This document shows, piece after piece, positions 46,022-55,157 of a stretch of DNA of 59,167 nt. Location of the stretch: positions 1 to 59,167 of the forward strand of contig NZ_CAJUHF010000021.1 in NCBI RefSeq assembly GCF_910585845.1, written 5' to 3'. The DNA is from an uncultured Bacteroides sp. (GTDB lineage Bacteria > Bacteroidota > Bacteroidia > Bacteroidales > Bacteroidaceae). A program made the translations under genes and the position numbers. The notes under the pieces were generated by a model. That model was not told the DNA's origin, did not search any database, and worked only from the letters and a program-made list of their open reading frames with translations. Every line of letters begins with the position of its first letter. Position 1 is the first letter of the stretch.

Positions 46022-46193
46022 TACATTTGCAAATAAATTAATCACTTGATACACCGGAAAACATGACAGAAACCAGCCCCCCTGTGCCAATTTGTTCCAT
46101 TTCCCTGTTTACCGACCTTTTTTTCATGTCAAAGCCGTGTTTTCTCCATACTATACACTTGGAACAGATTTGGAGTCGACACGGCCTTGACAT
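46022..46193 (+). other. Orphan promoter-like box and inverted repeat, no gene
   Basis: The 302 bases between guaA and mscL contain a rightward TACATTTG (46022-46029) with no rightward gene after it. They also hold an inverted repeat: ATGTCAAAGCCGTGT at 46126-46140 and ACACGGCCTTGACAT at 46179-46193, 14 of 15 pairing, 38-nt loop. Inside, GGAACAGATTTGG (46161) pairs imperfectly with CCAATTTGTTCC (46087). A small RNA or a dispersed palindromic element is possible. Confidence 0.45.
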
Positions 46194-46240
46194 AAAACTA
46201 ACACGGAGCAGGCATAGCGGGATACCTGAATTCGTTCTTT

Positions 46241-46678
46241 TTATCGTTTTTCTTTCAGCAAATCCCTGATCTCCGTCAGCAGCACTTCTTCCTTCGACGG
46301 TGCAGGAGGTGCGGGAGGTGCCGCAGACGCTTCTTCTTTCTTCTTATTCGTCAATTTCGTCAGCAGTTTGATGAACAAGAATATAGAGAAGGCAATGATG
46401 AGAAAATCAAAGGTCACTTGCAGAAAATTACCATAATTCAGCGTGACAGCTGCAATCTCTTTGCCATTCACCACCATAGCGGGCTTCATCACCCATTTCA
46501 AATCCGTAAAATTGACGCCACCCACCAGCAAACCGAGAGGCGGCATAATGATGTCCGCCACCACAGAAGATACAATTTTACCAAATGCGCCGCCGATAAT
46601 CACACCGACAGCCATGTCTACCACATTGCCCTTCATGGCAAATGATTTAAAATCCTGCAAAAATGAACTTTTTCCCAT
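46241..46678 (-). CDS. mscL: Large-conductance mechanosensitive channel
   Basis: 145 residues, the usual length for MscL. It is an inner-membrane pentamer that opens under osmotic downshock. The N-terminal amphipathic helix and first membrane helix contain FAMKGNVVDMAVGVIIGGAFGKIV (about 11-34), the channel's hallmark. The second helix is FLQVTFDFLIIAFSIFLFIKLL near 85. The cytoplasmic tail has an alanine/proline-rich linker (SAAPPAPPAP) before the final helical bundle. It is monocistronic and lies between guaA and gapA. Confidence 0.96.
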   Translation of the reverse strand: MGKSSFLQDFKSFAMKGNVVDMAVGVIIGGAFGKIVSSVVADIIMPPLGLLVGGVNFTDLKWVMKPAMVVNGKEIAAVTLNYGNFLQVTFDFLIIAFSIFLFIKLLTKLTNKKKEEASAAPPAPPAPSKEEVLLTEIRDLLKEKR

Positions 46679-46729
46679 CTTTTCTATTATTTAATTATAA
46701 AATTAAGCGCGAATATAAAAACATTTTCT

Positions 46730-46737
46730 TACTTTTG
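46730..46737 (+). promoter_or_regulatory. -7 box of gapA
   Basis: TACTTTTG matches TAnnTTTG. The leader of about 85 nt before the ATG at 46830 contains a short duplication (AAATGCACTCG, 46754 and 46767 region). Confidence 0.6.
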
Positions 46738-46829
46738 CACCGCATTTCGAAAATAAATGCACTCGTAAATGCACTCGAAATGAGAGATATTTGAACAAAT
46801 ATTATAAAACCCTTAAAAGTTTAAACAAA

Positions 46830-47840
46830 ATGATTAAAGTAGGTATTAATGGATTCGGACGTATTGGACGTTTCGTATTCCGCGCTGCTCAGACAAGAAA
46901 CGATATTCAAATCGTTGGTATCAATGACCTTTGCCCGGTTGACTACTTGGCTTACATGTTGAAATATGACACAATGCACGGTCAATTCGCAGGCACTATC
47001 GAAGCTGACGTAGAAAACAGCAAGTTGATTGTTAACGGTAATGAAATCCGCGTAACTGCCGAAAGAAATCCTGCTGACTTGAAATGGGATGCCGTAGGTG
47101 CTGAATATGTAGTAGAATCAACTGGCTTGTTCCTGACTAAAGAAAAAGCTCAGGCTCACCTCGAAGCTGGTGCAAAATACGTTGTAATGTCTGCTCCTTC
47201 TAAGGACGACACTCCGATGTTCGTATGTGGTGTTAACGAAAAGACTTACGTTAAGGGTACTCAATTTGTATCTAACGCTTCTTGTACGACTAACTGTTTG
47301 GCTCCTATCGCCAAAGTTTTGAACGACAAGTTCGGTATCACTGACGGTTTGATGACTACTGTTCACTCTACAACTGCTACTCAGAAGACAGTTGACGGTC
47401 CTTCTTTGAAAGACTGGAGAGGTGGTCGTGCTGCTTCTGGCAACATCATTCCTTCTTCTACTGGTGCTGCTAAGGCTGTAGGTAAAGTTATCCCTGCACT
47501 GAACGGTAAACTGACTGGTATGTCAATGCGTGTTCCGACTTTGGACGTTTCTGTAGTTGACTTGACTGTAAACTTGGCTAAGCCTGCTACTTACGCAGAA
47601 ATCTGTGCTGCCATGAAGGAAGCTTCTGAAGGCGAATTGAAGGGTATCTTGGGTTACACTGAAGATGCAGTTGTTTCTTCTGACTTCTTGGGTGACACTC
47701 GCACTTCTATCTTCGATGCTAAAGCTGGTATCGCTTTGACTGACACATTCGTTAAGGTTGTATCTTGGTACGACAACGAAATCGGTTACTCTAACAAGGT
47801 TCTTGACTTGATCGCTCACATGGCATCTGTTAACTGCTAA
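46830..47840 (+). CDS. gapA: Glyceraldehyde-3-phosphate dehydrogenase
   Basis: 336 residues from the ATG at 46830; the upstream in-frame ATG at 46791 adds 13 residues that are not part of the family. It oxidises glyceraldehyde-3-phosphate with NAD and phosphate in glycolysis. The NAD-binding start IKVGINGFGRIGR, the catalytic Cys in SNASCTTNCLAP near 151 and SSTGAAKAVGKVIP near 210 are canonical. Codons are strongly biased to T-ending forms (GGT, GCT, TCT, ACT, GTT), the pattern of a very highly expressed Bacteroides gene and opposite to the C-ending HTCS gene nearby. Confidence 0.97.
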   Translation: MIKVGINGFGRIGRFVFRAAQTRNDIQIVGINDLCPVDYLAYMLKYDTMHGQFAGTIEADVENSKLIVNGNEIRVTAERNPADLKWDAVGAEYVVESTGLFLTKEKAQAHLEAGAKYVVMSAPSKDDTPMFVCGVNEKTYVKGTQFVSNASCTTNCLAPIAKVLNDKFGITDGLMTTVHSTTATQKTVDGPSLKDWRGGRAASGNIIPSSTGAAKAVGKVIPALNGKLTGMSMRVPTLDVSVVDLTVNLAKPATYAEICAAMKEASEGELKGILGYTEDAVVSSDFLGDTRTSIFDAKAGIALTDTFVKVVSWYDNEIGYSNKVLDLIAHMASVNC

Positions 47841-47867
47841 TCAGAAGAGTATCTGAACAACCATACA

Positions 47868-47902
47868 AACAGGCAATCTCCGCAGAGATTGCCTGTTTTT
47901 TT
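47868..47902 (+). terminator. Terminator of gapA
   Basis: A perfect 13-bp stem (AACAGGCAATCTC, loop CGCA, GAGATTGCCTGTT) runs into a seven-T tract. Confidence 0.92.
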
Positions 47903-47914
47903 ATAATCGCCTTA

Positions 47915-47982
47915 AAAGTCTGTTTAAATTTTCTTCAAAAAGAGTTCTCAAAAGAAGACTGAACAGAATTTAAACAGGCTCT
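47915..47982. repeat. Short copy of the MITE-like element
   Basis: 68 bp with ends matching AGAGCCTGTTTAAATTTT (two differences at the left end, one at the right end), and only the outermost parts of the 175-bp element at 3376 remain. This looks like an internal deletion derivative. Confidence 0.7.
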
Positions 47983-48069
47983 CAATTGAATAATATACTT
48001 TGTTAAAATATAGCGGGTTCTTCACTGAATCAGCTATTTTTTTTGCATTTTTGCGGTTAGATTATTTTT

Positions 48070-50181
48070 ATGATTATTTATCAGATGATAAAATTAGAAC
48101 TAACTATAATATTGCTGTGTCTTATGAACATAATACAGGCTCAAAATCCTTTTTTCGAGAAATATTCAACCCCACACGGAACTATTCCGTTTGATAAAAT
48201 AAAAAACGAACATTACGAACCCGCCATCCGCGAAGGGATCAACCGTCACGATGCAGAAATTGAAGCGATTATCAACAATCCTGCCGCCCCGACCTTCGCC
48301 AATACCATAGCAGCCTACGAGAAATCAGGCCGGTTGCTGAATCATGTCAGTACCGTATTCGGCAACTTGCTCAGTGCTGAAACAAACGACGACATGCAGG
48401 AACTGGCAAAAACGATCATGCCATTACTGAGCGAGCACAGCAACAACGTCACCCTGAACGAAAAGTTGTTTGCCAGAATCAAGACAGTCTACCAGCAGAA
48501 AGAACAGTTGAACCTGACCGGTGAACAGACAAAGCTGCTGGAGGACATCTACAACAGTTTTATCCGTAGCGGAGCGAACCTTGAGGGAGAAGACAAGGAG
48601 AAATACCGTGCCTTGACCACAGAACTCAGCCTTCTGACCCTCCAATTCGGAGAAAACAACCTGAAAGAGACCAATGACTATAAACTGGTTCTAACAGACA
48701 AGGCGCAACTCGCCGGTCTGCCCCAAAGCATCATCGACGCAGCCGCCGAAACTGCCCAGGAAAAAGGCGTGGAAGGTTGGGTGTTCACCTTGCAGGCTCC
48801 CAGCTACGGCCCGTTCATGATGTATGCCGACAACCGCGACTTACGTCGCCAACTTTACATGGCATACAACACAAAATGTAGCCACAACGACGCAACCGAC
48901 AATCTGGAAATCGTGAAGAAGTTGGCCAACACCCGCCTGAGCCTTGCGCAATTGATGGGCTACAGCAACTTTGCCGAGTATAACCTGAAAGAACGTATGG
49001 CCGAAAACAGCGACGCAGTATACAAACTGCTGAACCAACTGCTGGATGCCTATACCCCGACTGCCAAACAGGAGTATGCCGAAGTGGAAGCACTGGCACG
49101 CCGAATGCAGGACAATGATTTCACGGTCATGCCGTGGGACTGGTCGTACTACTCCCATAAACTGAAAGACCAGAAATTCCAGATAGATGACGAAATGCTC
49201 CGCCCCTACCTCGAACTGAGTCGGGTGAAAGAGGGAGTTTTCGGACTGGCTACCCGCCTCTATGGCATCACCTTCAAAGAGAACACGGACATTCCCGTCT
49301 ATCACAAGGATGTCAACGCATACGACGTGTTCGACAAAGACGGCAAATTCCTTGCTGTGCTCTACACTGATTTCCATCCCAGAGAAGGAAAACGCTCAGG
49401 AGCATGGATGACTTCGTACAAAGACCAATGGATAGACGAGGCGACCGGTGAAAACAGCCGCCCGCACGTATCCATCGTCATGAACTTCACCAAGCCGACC
49501 AAAGAGAAGCCCGCCCTACTGACCTTCAGTGAACTGGAGACTTTCCTGCACGAATTCGGCCACAGCCTGCACGGCATGTTTGCCAACTCAACCTACGAAA
49601 GCCTGAGCGGCACCAACGTATATTGGGATTTCGTCGAACTGCCTTCCCAGTTCATGGAGAACTTTGCTACTGAGAAGGAATTTCTGCATACCTTCGCCAG
49701 ACATTATCAGACAGGCGAACTGATACCGGATGAATTGGTGCAACGCATCATAGACTCTTCAAACTTCAATGTAGCCTACGCCTGCCTGCGCCAACTCAGT
49801 TTCGGACTGCTGGACATGGCTTGGTACACCCGTACCACCCCGTTCGACGGCGATGTGAAAGAGTTTGAGAAGAAAGCATGGGCGAAGGCACAGATTCTGC
49901 CGACAGTAGAAGAGGCTTGCATGAGCACCCAGTTCTCACACATCTTTGCCGGCGGGTATTCAGCCGGATATTACAGCTACAAATGGGCGGAAGTCCTGGA
50001 TGCCGATGCCTTCTCTCTGTTCAAACAGAAAGGGATATTCAACTCTGAAGTGGCTGCCTCATTCCGCGAAAACATTCTCTCCAAAGGAGGTACGGAACAC
50101 CCGATGGTGCTCTACAAACGTTTCCGGGGACAAGAACCGACTATCGATGCATTATTAATCAGAAATGGAATAAGAAAATGA
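48070..50181 (+). CDS. dcp: M3 family zinc metallopeptidase, peptidyl-dipeptidase Dcp-like
   Basis: About 700 residues. It cleaves dipeptides from the C-terminus of peptides. The zinc site HEFGHSLHGMF is near residue 498, with the distal Glu in the following helix. The family start NPFFEKYSTPHGTIPFDKIKNEHYEPA and the end TEHPMVLYKRFRGQEPTIDALLIRNG are typical. A signal peptide (ending IIQAQ) suggests export to the periplasm. A second ATG at 48085 gives a cleaner signal peptide and may be the true start, because a CATTTTTG -7-like box lies only about 15 bases before 48070. The stop overlaps the next gene by 4 bp. Confidence 0.92.
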   Translation: MIIYQMIKLELTIILLCLMNIIQAQNPFFEKYSTPHGTIPFDKIKNEHYEPAIREGINRHDAEIEAIINNPAAPTFANTIAAYEKSGRLLNHVSTVFGNLLSAETNDDMQELAKTIMPLLSEHSNNVTLNEKLFARIKTVYQQKEQLNLTGEQTKLLEDIYNSFIRSGANLEGEDKEKYRALTTELSLLTLQFGENNLKETNDYKLVLTDKAQLAGLPQSIIDAAAETAQEKGVEGWVFTLQAPSYGPFMMYADNRDLRRQLYMAYNTKCSHNDATDNLEIVKKLANTRLSLAQLMGYSNFAEYNLKERMAENSDAVYKLLNQLLDAYTPTAKQEYAEVEALARRMQDNDFTVMPWDWSYYSHKLKDQKFQIDDEMLRPYLELSRVKEGVFGLATRLYGITFKENTDIPVYHKDVNAYDVFDKDGKFLAVLYTDFHPREGKRSGAWMTSYKDQWIDEATGENSRPHVSIVMNFTKPTKEKPALLTFSELETFLHEFGHSLHGMFANSTYESLSGTNVYWDFVELPSQFMENFATEKEFLHTFARHYQTGELIPDELVQRIIDSSNFNVAYACLRQLSFGLLDMAWYTRTTPFDGDVKEFEKKAWAKAQILPTVEEACMSTQFSHIFAGGYSAGYYSYKWAEVLDADAFSLFKQKGIFNSEVAASFRENILSKGGTEHPMVLYKRFRGQEPTIDALLIRNGIRK

Positions 50182-50699
50182 GAAGAATAAAGATATATGT
50201 CCACTTACTTATAGTGACTTTACTCACCCCCGTATGGAGCGCATGCGACCAGTCGGACGACGTGATCAACATCTTCACCGGAGAGACGTGGTATATGACC
50301 TATATTGCAGTAGAAGGACAGAATAAAATGTACGACTTCTGGCAAGGAGATCAGAATGCACGGATCAAGAGTTTCGAGACCATCAGAGGAGAGAATTATA
50401 CATTAAATTTTGACGGCGCCTCTTTAGGCGGATCCAACGCCGGAGGCACATTCACCGGACGGGCAACCTCCGCCAAGATCAGTGGTGGATGGAATGCCAA
50501 CGGAGAGAATCGCAAACTGACATTAGAGATAAAAAACGCCGGAAACGACAACGACAAATATTTAGGCAAGGCATTCGTCGAAGGGCTTAAGAAAGCCCAC
50601 AGATATGGCGGAGACAACAAGAACCTATATATTTATTATAAGGAAGGAGCAAACACCATGTTCATCTCTTTTGCTCCACAACGCAATTCCGGTAACTAA
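50178..50699 (+). CDS. Small lipoprotein of unknown function
   Basis: 173 residues with a lipoprotein signal (VWSACDQ, Cys near 23). The remainder is a predicted all-beta domain rich in Gly and Asn (GETWYMTYIAVEGQNKMYDF, GGTFTGRATSAKISGGW). It resembles the small DUF4847-type lipoproteins of Bacteroides, but that identification is from memory of the family pattern and is not certain. The start overlaps the Dcp stop (ATGA), so it is translationally coupled to the peptidase. It is probably on the periplasmic face of the outer or inner membrane. No catalytic motif is seen. Confidence 0.6.
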   Translation: MRRIKIYVHLLIVTLLTPVWSACDQSDDVINIFTGETWYMTYIAVEGQNKMYDFWQGDQNARIKSFETIRGENYTLNFDGASLGGSNAGGTFTGRATSAKISGGWNANGENRKLTLEIKNAGNDNDKYLGKAFVEGLKKAHRYGGDNKNLYIYYKEGANTMFISFAPQRNSGN

Positions 50700-50711
50700 G
50701 AATACAGCATC

Positions 50712-51173
50712 ATGGAAAGTTCTAATAAAGAAAAACAAGAGGCGCTGGACAAACGTTATATACGCATGGCAAGCATTTGGGCGGAAAATTCCTATTGCAA
50801 ACGCCGCCAAGTGGGCGCCCTCATCGTCAAGGACAAGATGATCATTTCCGACGGGTACAACGGTACGCCCGCCGGTTTTGAGAATATATGCGAGGATGAC
50901 AACAACGTCACCAAACCATACGTGTTGCATGCCGAAGCCAATGCCATCACCAAGATAGCCCGTTCCAACAACAGTAGCGACGGTGCCACCATGTATGTCA
51001 CGGCTTCACCCTGCATAGAATGTGCCAAGCTGATTATCCAGGCAGGCATCAAGCGGGTGGTATACTCCGAAAAATACCGCTTGGAAGACGGTATCGAACT
51101 GTTGACGCGCGCAGGCGTCGAAGTCGTGTACATAGCAGCGTCAAACGGTCAGCCAGCAGCAGACAATCAGTAA
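50712..51173 (+). CDS. dCMP deaminase family protein
   Basis: 153 residues of the cytidine/deoxycytidylate deaminase fold. The zinc ligands are His in VLHAEANAI near 76 (with catalytic Glu) and the two Cys of SPCIEC near 100. CKRRQVGALIVKDKMIISDGYNG near 30 is the usual substrate-loop start. It should deaminate dCMP to dUMP for thymidylate synthesis. It is cytosolic, 12 bp after the lipoprotein gene, and probably in the same operon. The dCTP/dTTP allosteric site cannot be judged from sequence alone, and a ComEB-like role is the same family. Confidence 0.9.
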   Translation: MESSNKEKQEALDKRYIRMASIWAENSYCKRRQVGALIVKDKMIISDGYNGTPAGFENICEDDNNVTKPYVLHAEANAITKIARSNNSSDGATMYVTASPCIECAKLIIQAGIKRVVYSEKYRLEDGIELLTRAGVEVVYIAASNGQPAADNQ

Positions 51174-51299
51174 AGCCCTGTGCCGACAGACAAAGAAGAA
51201 AAGAAAGAAAGAAACAAACAAACAAACAATAAACAAAAACGCAGGAACACGCAGCCACCATTCGTAGCTCGTAGTCCATAACTAACAACCATTAAAAAC

Positions 51300-53042
51300 A
51301 TGAGTACAAAAAACTCTTCCCGCTTCACCCCGCTTATCATTGCTATCAGTGTAGTAATGGGAATCCTGATCGGGACATTTTACACCAGGCATTTTGCCGG
51401 AAACACGCTGGGCATCATCAACGGGTCTTCCAACAAGCTGAACGCCTTGCTGCGGGTTATCGAAGACCAGTATGTAGACACCGTCAACATGACAGACCTT
51501 GTGGAAAAAGCCATGCCGCAGATATTGGCAGAATTAGACCCCCACTCCACCTATATCCCCGCACAAAATCTGGAAGAGGTGACTTCTGAGCTGGAAGGTA
51601 GTTTCAGTGGAATCGGCATCCAATTCACCATCCAGGAAGATACGATTCATGTGAACAGCGTCGTCCAAGGTGGCCCGTCCGAAAAAGTAGGACTGATGGC
51701 AGGCGACCGCATTGTCATGGTGGACGACAGTCTCTTTGTAGGAAAAGGACTGAACAACACCAAAGCAATGCGCACCCTGAAAGGCCCCAAGGGAACAAAA
51801 GTGAAACTCAGCGTCAAGCGTGCTACGGAGAAGGAACTGCTGGACTTCGTGATTACCCGTGGAGACATCCCGCAGAACACCATTGACGCGGCATATATGC
51901 TCAACGACAATTACGGATACATCCAAATCAGTAAGTTCGGACGCACCACTCACGTGGAATTACTGAATGCGATAGCCCAACTCAGCCATCAGAAATGCGA
52001 AGGAGTCATTATCGACTTGCGCGAAAACACAGGCGGTTATATGGAAGCGGCTGTACGCATGGTGAACGAGTTCCTGCCGGAGGGCCAGCTTATCGTCTAC
52101 GCGCAAGGCCGCAAGTATCCGCGCACGGAAGACTACGCCAACGGGACAGGCAGTTGCCAGAAGATGCCTTTGGTGGTACTGACCGACGAAGGTTCGGCAT
52201 CCGCCAGCGAAATCTTTGCAGGTGCCATTCAGGACAACGACCGCGGAACGATCGTCGGACGCCGTTCCTTTGGTAAAGGCTTGGTGCAGCAACCCATCGA
52301 CTTCAGCGATGGCTCGGCAATCCGCCTGACCATAGCCCGCTACTATACACCGTCCGGACGTTGCATCCAGCGCCCCTACAAGAACGGAAAGGACTCTAAA
52401 TACGAAATGGATTGGATCACCCGCTACGAACATGGCGAGTTCTTCTCGAAAGACAGCATCAAGCTGGACGAAAGCCTGCGCTACTCCACCCGTCTGGGAC
52501 GCCCTGTCTATGGCGGCGGCGGAATCATGCCCGACGTATTCGTTCCGCAGGATACGACGGGAACTTCCTCTTACCTGATCGAAGTGCTCAACAAGGGCCT
52601 GACCATACAGTTCAGCTTCCAATATTCCGATCGCAACCGGAGCAAGCTGAACGAACTGGACAACGAAGTGGACATGCTGAAGTACCTCCGGCAGCAAGGC
52701 ATCGTGGAACAGTTCATACGCTTTGCCGACAGCAAAGGCGTAAAAAGGCGCAATATACTGATAAACAAGTCCTACAAACTATTGGAAAGAAACTTATATG
52801 GTAACATTATCTACAATATATTAGGCAGGGAACCCTACATCAAGTATATCAATCAAAGTGATGCCACTGTACAAAAAGCCTTGGAAATCCTGAAGAATGG
52901 AGAAGCATTCCCCAAAGTTCCGGAAGAGACATTGAAAGAAGAACCGAAAGATGAAGGAAAAGAAAAAAGAACTGCGGAAGCGTATGGTGCAGTTAAAGAA
53001 ACTGCACGAAATGACCACTACGCATCAATCTCAGTCCGCTGA
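51300..53042 (+). CDS. S41 family C-terminal processing peptidase
   Basis: 580 residues with an N-terminal membrane anchor/signal (about 10-30, PLIIAISVVMGILIGTFY). A PDZ domain (about 90-175, SGIGIQFTIQEDTIHVNSVV, GGPSEKVGLMAGDRIVMVD) follows. Then comes the tail-specific protease domain with the Ser of DEGSASASEIFAGA near 300 and the Lys of RRSFGKGLVQ near 325. It cleaves exported proteins near their C-termini in the periplasm. The 126-bp gap before it is low-complexity (AAAGAAAGAAACAAACAAAC). Its Lys/Glu-rich C-terminal coding end overlaps the next gene by 92 bases in another frame. Confidence 0.93.
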   Translation: MSTKNSSRFTPLIIAISVVMGILIGTFYTRHFAGNTLGIINGSSNKLNALLRVIEDQYVDTVNMTDLVEKAMPQILAELDPHSTYIPAQNLEEVTSELEGSFSGIGIQFTIQEDTIHVNSVVQGGPSEKVGLMAGDRIVMVDDSLFVGKGLNNTKAMRTLKGPKGTKVKLSVKRATEKELLDFVITRGDIPQNTIDAAYMLNDNYGYIQISKFGRTTHVELLNAIAQLSHQKCEGVIIDLRENTGGYMEAAVRMVNEFLPEGQLIVYAQGRKYPRTEDYANGTGSCQKMPLVVLTDEGSASASEIFAGAIQDNDRGTIVGRRSFGKGLVQQPIDFSDGSAIRLTIARYYTPSGRCIQRPYKNGKDSKYEMDWITRYEHGEFFSKDSIKLDESLRYSTRLGRPVYGGGGIMPDVFVPQDTTGTSSYLIEVLNKGLTIQFSFQYSDRNRSKLNELDNEVDMLKYLRQQGIVEQFIRFADSKGVKRRNILINKSYKLLERNLYGNIIYNILGREPYIKYINQSDATVQKALEILKNGEAFPKVPEETLKEEPKDEGKEKRTAEAYGAVKETARNDHYASISVR

Positions 53043-53490
53043 AATACTTGCCGCCCTGGAAGCCCATCCGGTTTTCAGGGCGGCGCACATCGTCCTCCTC
53101 TATTATTCGCTGAAAGACGAAGTGAATACACATGCATTTATCAGAAAGTGGAGCCGCGAGAAGCAGATCTTGCTTCCGGTTGTCACAGGCGATACCTTGG
53201 AACTGCGCATCTACACCACCCCCGAAGACCTGAAAAGAGGAGCATACGATATTGAAGAACCTACCGGAGAACTCTTCACCGACTATGCAGCAATAGACCT
53301 TGCTGTCATTCCCGGTGTAGCGTTCGACGCCACGGGCAACCGCCTGGGACGGGGAAAAGGTTACTACGACCGACTCCTTCCTCAGCTTACGGCATTCAAA
53401 GCCGGCATCTGTTTTCCGTTTCAATTAGTAGACGAAGTACCTGCGGAACCGTTCGACATCCGCATGGATACAATCATAACCCTCAAATGA
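52951..53490 (+). CDS. 5-formyltetrahydrofolate cyclo-ligase
   Basis: 179 residues. It converts 5-formyl-THF to 5,10-methenyl-THF using ATP (EC 6.3.3.2). The family hallmark LGRGKGYYDRLL is near 131, preceded by IDLAVIPGVAFDATGNR. The N-terminal Lys/Arg helix KKELRKRMVQLKKLH matches the usual start, which supports the ATG at 52951 even though this places 92 bases inside the end of the S41 protease gene. The next ATG would remove the helix. It is cytosolic and probably translationally coupled to the protease. Confidence 0.9.
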   Translation: MKEKKKELRKRMVQLKKLHEMTTTHQSQSAEILAALEAHPVFRAAHIVLLYYSLKDEVNTHAFIRKWSREKQILLPVVTGDTLELRIYTTPEDLKRGAYDIEEPTGELFTDYAAIDLAVIPGVAFDATGNRLGRGKGYYDRLLPQLTAFKAGICFPFQLVDEVPAEPFDIRMDTIITLK

Positions 53491-53589
53491 AAATGAATTA
53501 TCACCTCCATACCGTCCGTTGCCCGCACGCCACGAAGCAGTAAACTAAGGAAAGAACTGCAACCGGAGGGGAATATCTGCTCCGCCTCC

Positions 53590-53880
53590 CTATCGGAAAA
53601 TGATGTTGGTAATGACTTGCGCCCCCACATGGCGGTTCAGATTGCGCACCAGCAAATCACGCCCCATCATCAGCTCCTGACGCAAGGCGGCGGACGTCAG
53701 ATGCACATACAGCACCTGGTTGCGGATATAGAGTTCGCGGGTGTACGATGCTATGGTAGGCCCCAGTATTTCGGACCACGAAGAGATAAGCCGCCTCTCA
53801 TTGAGCGGAGACTCCAGACTCTCCTGCCGCAGGAAATTGCGGATCAGCACGCCTATCTGTTCTGCATTATTACGCTTCAT
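53590..53880 (-). CDS. DUF721 domain-containing protein
   Basis: 96 residues of the DUF721 family (DciA-like proteins often next to recF or dnaA). The conserved SSWSEILGPTIASYTRELYIRNQVLYVHLTSAALRQEL core spans about 29-68 (W...G..I...T), followed by LLVRNLNRHVG. In other bacteria DciA-type members help load the replicative helicase; whether this short Bacteroides form does so is unknown. It overlaps the recF stop by 4 bp and so is coupled to it. It is convergent with the cyclo-ligase gene. Confidence 0.88.
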   Translation of the reverse strand: MKRNNAEQIGVLIRNFLRQESLESPLNERRLISSWSEILGPTIASYTRELYIRNQVLYVHLTSAALRQELMMGRDLLVRNLNRHVGAQVITNIIFR

Positions 53881-54989
53881 ACTTCATCCTCCTCCCATTC
53901 CGTTACGGCACCCTGCTCCACTCGGAACATCTTGTAATCGCTGCCCACCTTATGGAGGATGCGGTCCAAGTGCTCGCGGTTGGTATCGGTTATGAATATC
54001 TGCCCGAAGTTGTCACCAGCCACCAGCTTGATGATCTGCTCCACCCGCGAAGCATCCAGTTTGTCGAAGATATCATCCAGCAGAAGCAGCGGGACAGTAG
54101 CCCCCGTCCGCTTCAGGAAATCAAACTGTGCAAGTTTCAAGGCAACGAGATACGTCTTGTTCTGTCCTTGGGAGCCCTCCCTCTTTATCGGAAAATCGCC
54201 CAACAGCATATTCAGTTCGTCTTTATGAATGCCACGCAAGGAATAGCCCATTATCTGGTCGCGCACGCGGCTCTCCCGTATCACTTCCAGCAGAGAAGCA
54301 CCACGGGCATGCGAGTCGTAAGTCAGCCCCACCTGCTCCTTATCCTGCGATATGAAGGAATAAAAGGACTGGAAAATAGGGATGAACTCATTGATGAACA
54401 CCTCACGCTTGCGGAAAACAATCTCTCCCGCCTGAGCCATCATCTCTTCCCAGATAAGAAACAACTCCTCCTCCACCGGAGTCTCGCTTTTCAGCAGCGT
54501 GTTCCGTTGTTGCAACGCCTTGTTGTAGCGTATCAATGCCTCCAGATACTCCTTGTCATACTGCGAAATCACCACATCCATAAAGCGCCGCCGCTCGTCA
54601 CTACCTCCTGCTATCAGTTCCGAATCTGCCGGAGAGACCATCACCAGGGGCAGGAAACCGATATGGTCGGACAGGCGGGTATATTCCTTCTTGTTCCGCT
54701 TGAACTGCTTCTTCTGCCTGCGCTTCATGCCGCAGTAAATCTCTTCCGGCGTACCGTCGGGAGCCTCATAAAGCCCTTGAATCATAAAGAAGTTCTGCTC
54801 GTGGCGGATGTTCTGAGAGTCAATCGGATTGCCCGCACTCTTACAGAACGACAAGAAATAAACGGCATCCAGCAAATTCGTCTTCCCCATGCCGTTCTGC
54901 CCGAAGAAGCAGTTCAGCTTAGGCGAAAAGGAGAGTTCCACCTGCTCCAAGTTCTTATAGTTGAGTATGGATATACGTTTCAGTATCAT
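53877..54989 (-). CDS. recF: DNA replication and repair protein RecF
   Basis: About 370 residues from the ATG at 54989. An in-frame ATG 12 bases earlier adds MCCY, which is not family-like. It is an SMC-type ATPase that helps load RecA at gaps. The Walker A FGQNGMGKTNLLDAVYFLS is near 30, the signature region near 260-290 (GSQGQNKTYLVALKLAQ), and the Walker B VPLLLLDDIFDKLDASR near 310. IRNQ-type C-terminal ends are as expected. It is cytosolic. It is the first gene of the recF-DUF721 operon, with a consensus -7 box just upstream. Confidence 0.95.
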   Translation of the reverse strand: MILKRISILNYKNLEQVELSFSPKLNCFFGQNGMGKTNLLDAVYFLSFCKSAGNPIDSQNIRHEQNFFMIQGLYEAPDGTPEEIYCGMKRRQKKQFKRNKKEYTRLSDHIGFLPLVMVSPADSELIAGGSDERRRFMDVVISQYDKEYLEALIRYNKALQQRNTLLKSETPVEEELFLIWEEMMAQAGEIVFRKREVFINEFIPIFQSFYSFISQDKEQVGLTYDSHARGASLLEVIRESRVRDQIMGYSLRGIHKDELNMLLGDFPIKREGSQGQNKTYLVALKLAQFDFLKRTGATVPLLLLDDIFDKLDASRVEQIIKLVAGDNFGQIFITDTNREHLDRILHKVGSDYKMFRVEQGAVTEWEEDEV

Positions 54990-55011
54990 ATAGCAACACA
55001 AATTTCAGTCA

Positions 55012-55019
55012 CAAAGATA
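55012..55019 (-). promoter_or_regulatory. -7 box of recF
   Basis: Minus-strand TATCTTTG matches TAnnTTTG, 22 bases before the start codon. Confidence 0.55.
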
Positions 55020-55157
55020 AGCCAAACCGAAAGCAGAACAAAATAAGCCCGCCAAATTTTAGTGATTTGAATGAAATAACCCGCCCCATCTTCAGTCATA
55101 AAGCCTTTCCTATAGCCTGTCTACCGATACCCCACTGCCCCAAGAACCGTCCCCCTT

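Noticed and set aside
46063..46269. 68-codon rightward frame between guaA and mscL
   Set aside because: It spans the inverted repeat, shows no coding bias and runs into the mscL 3' end.
53952..55046. A 364-codon frame antisense to recF
   Set aside because: RecF Walker motifs are clear on the minus strand and the other frame has no family features.
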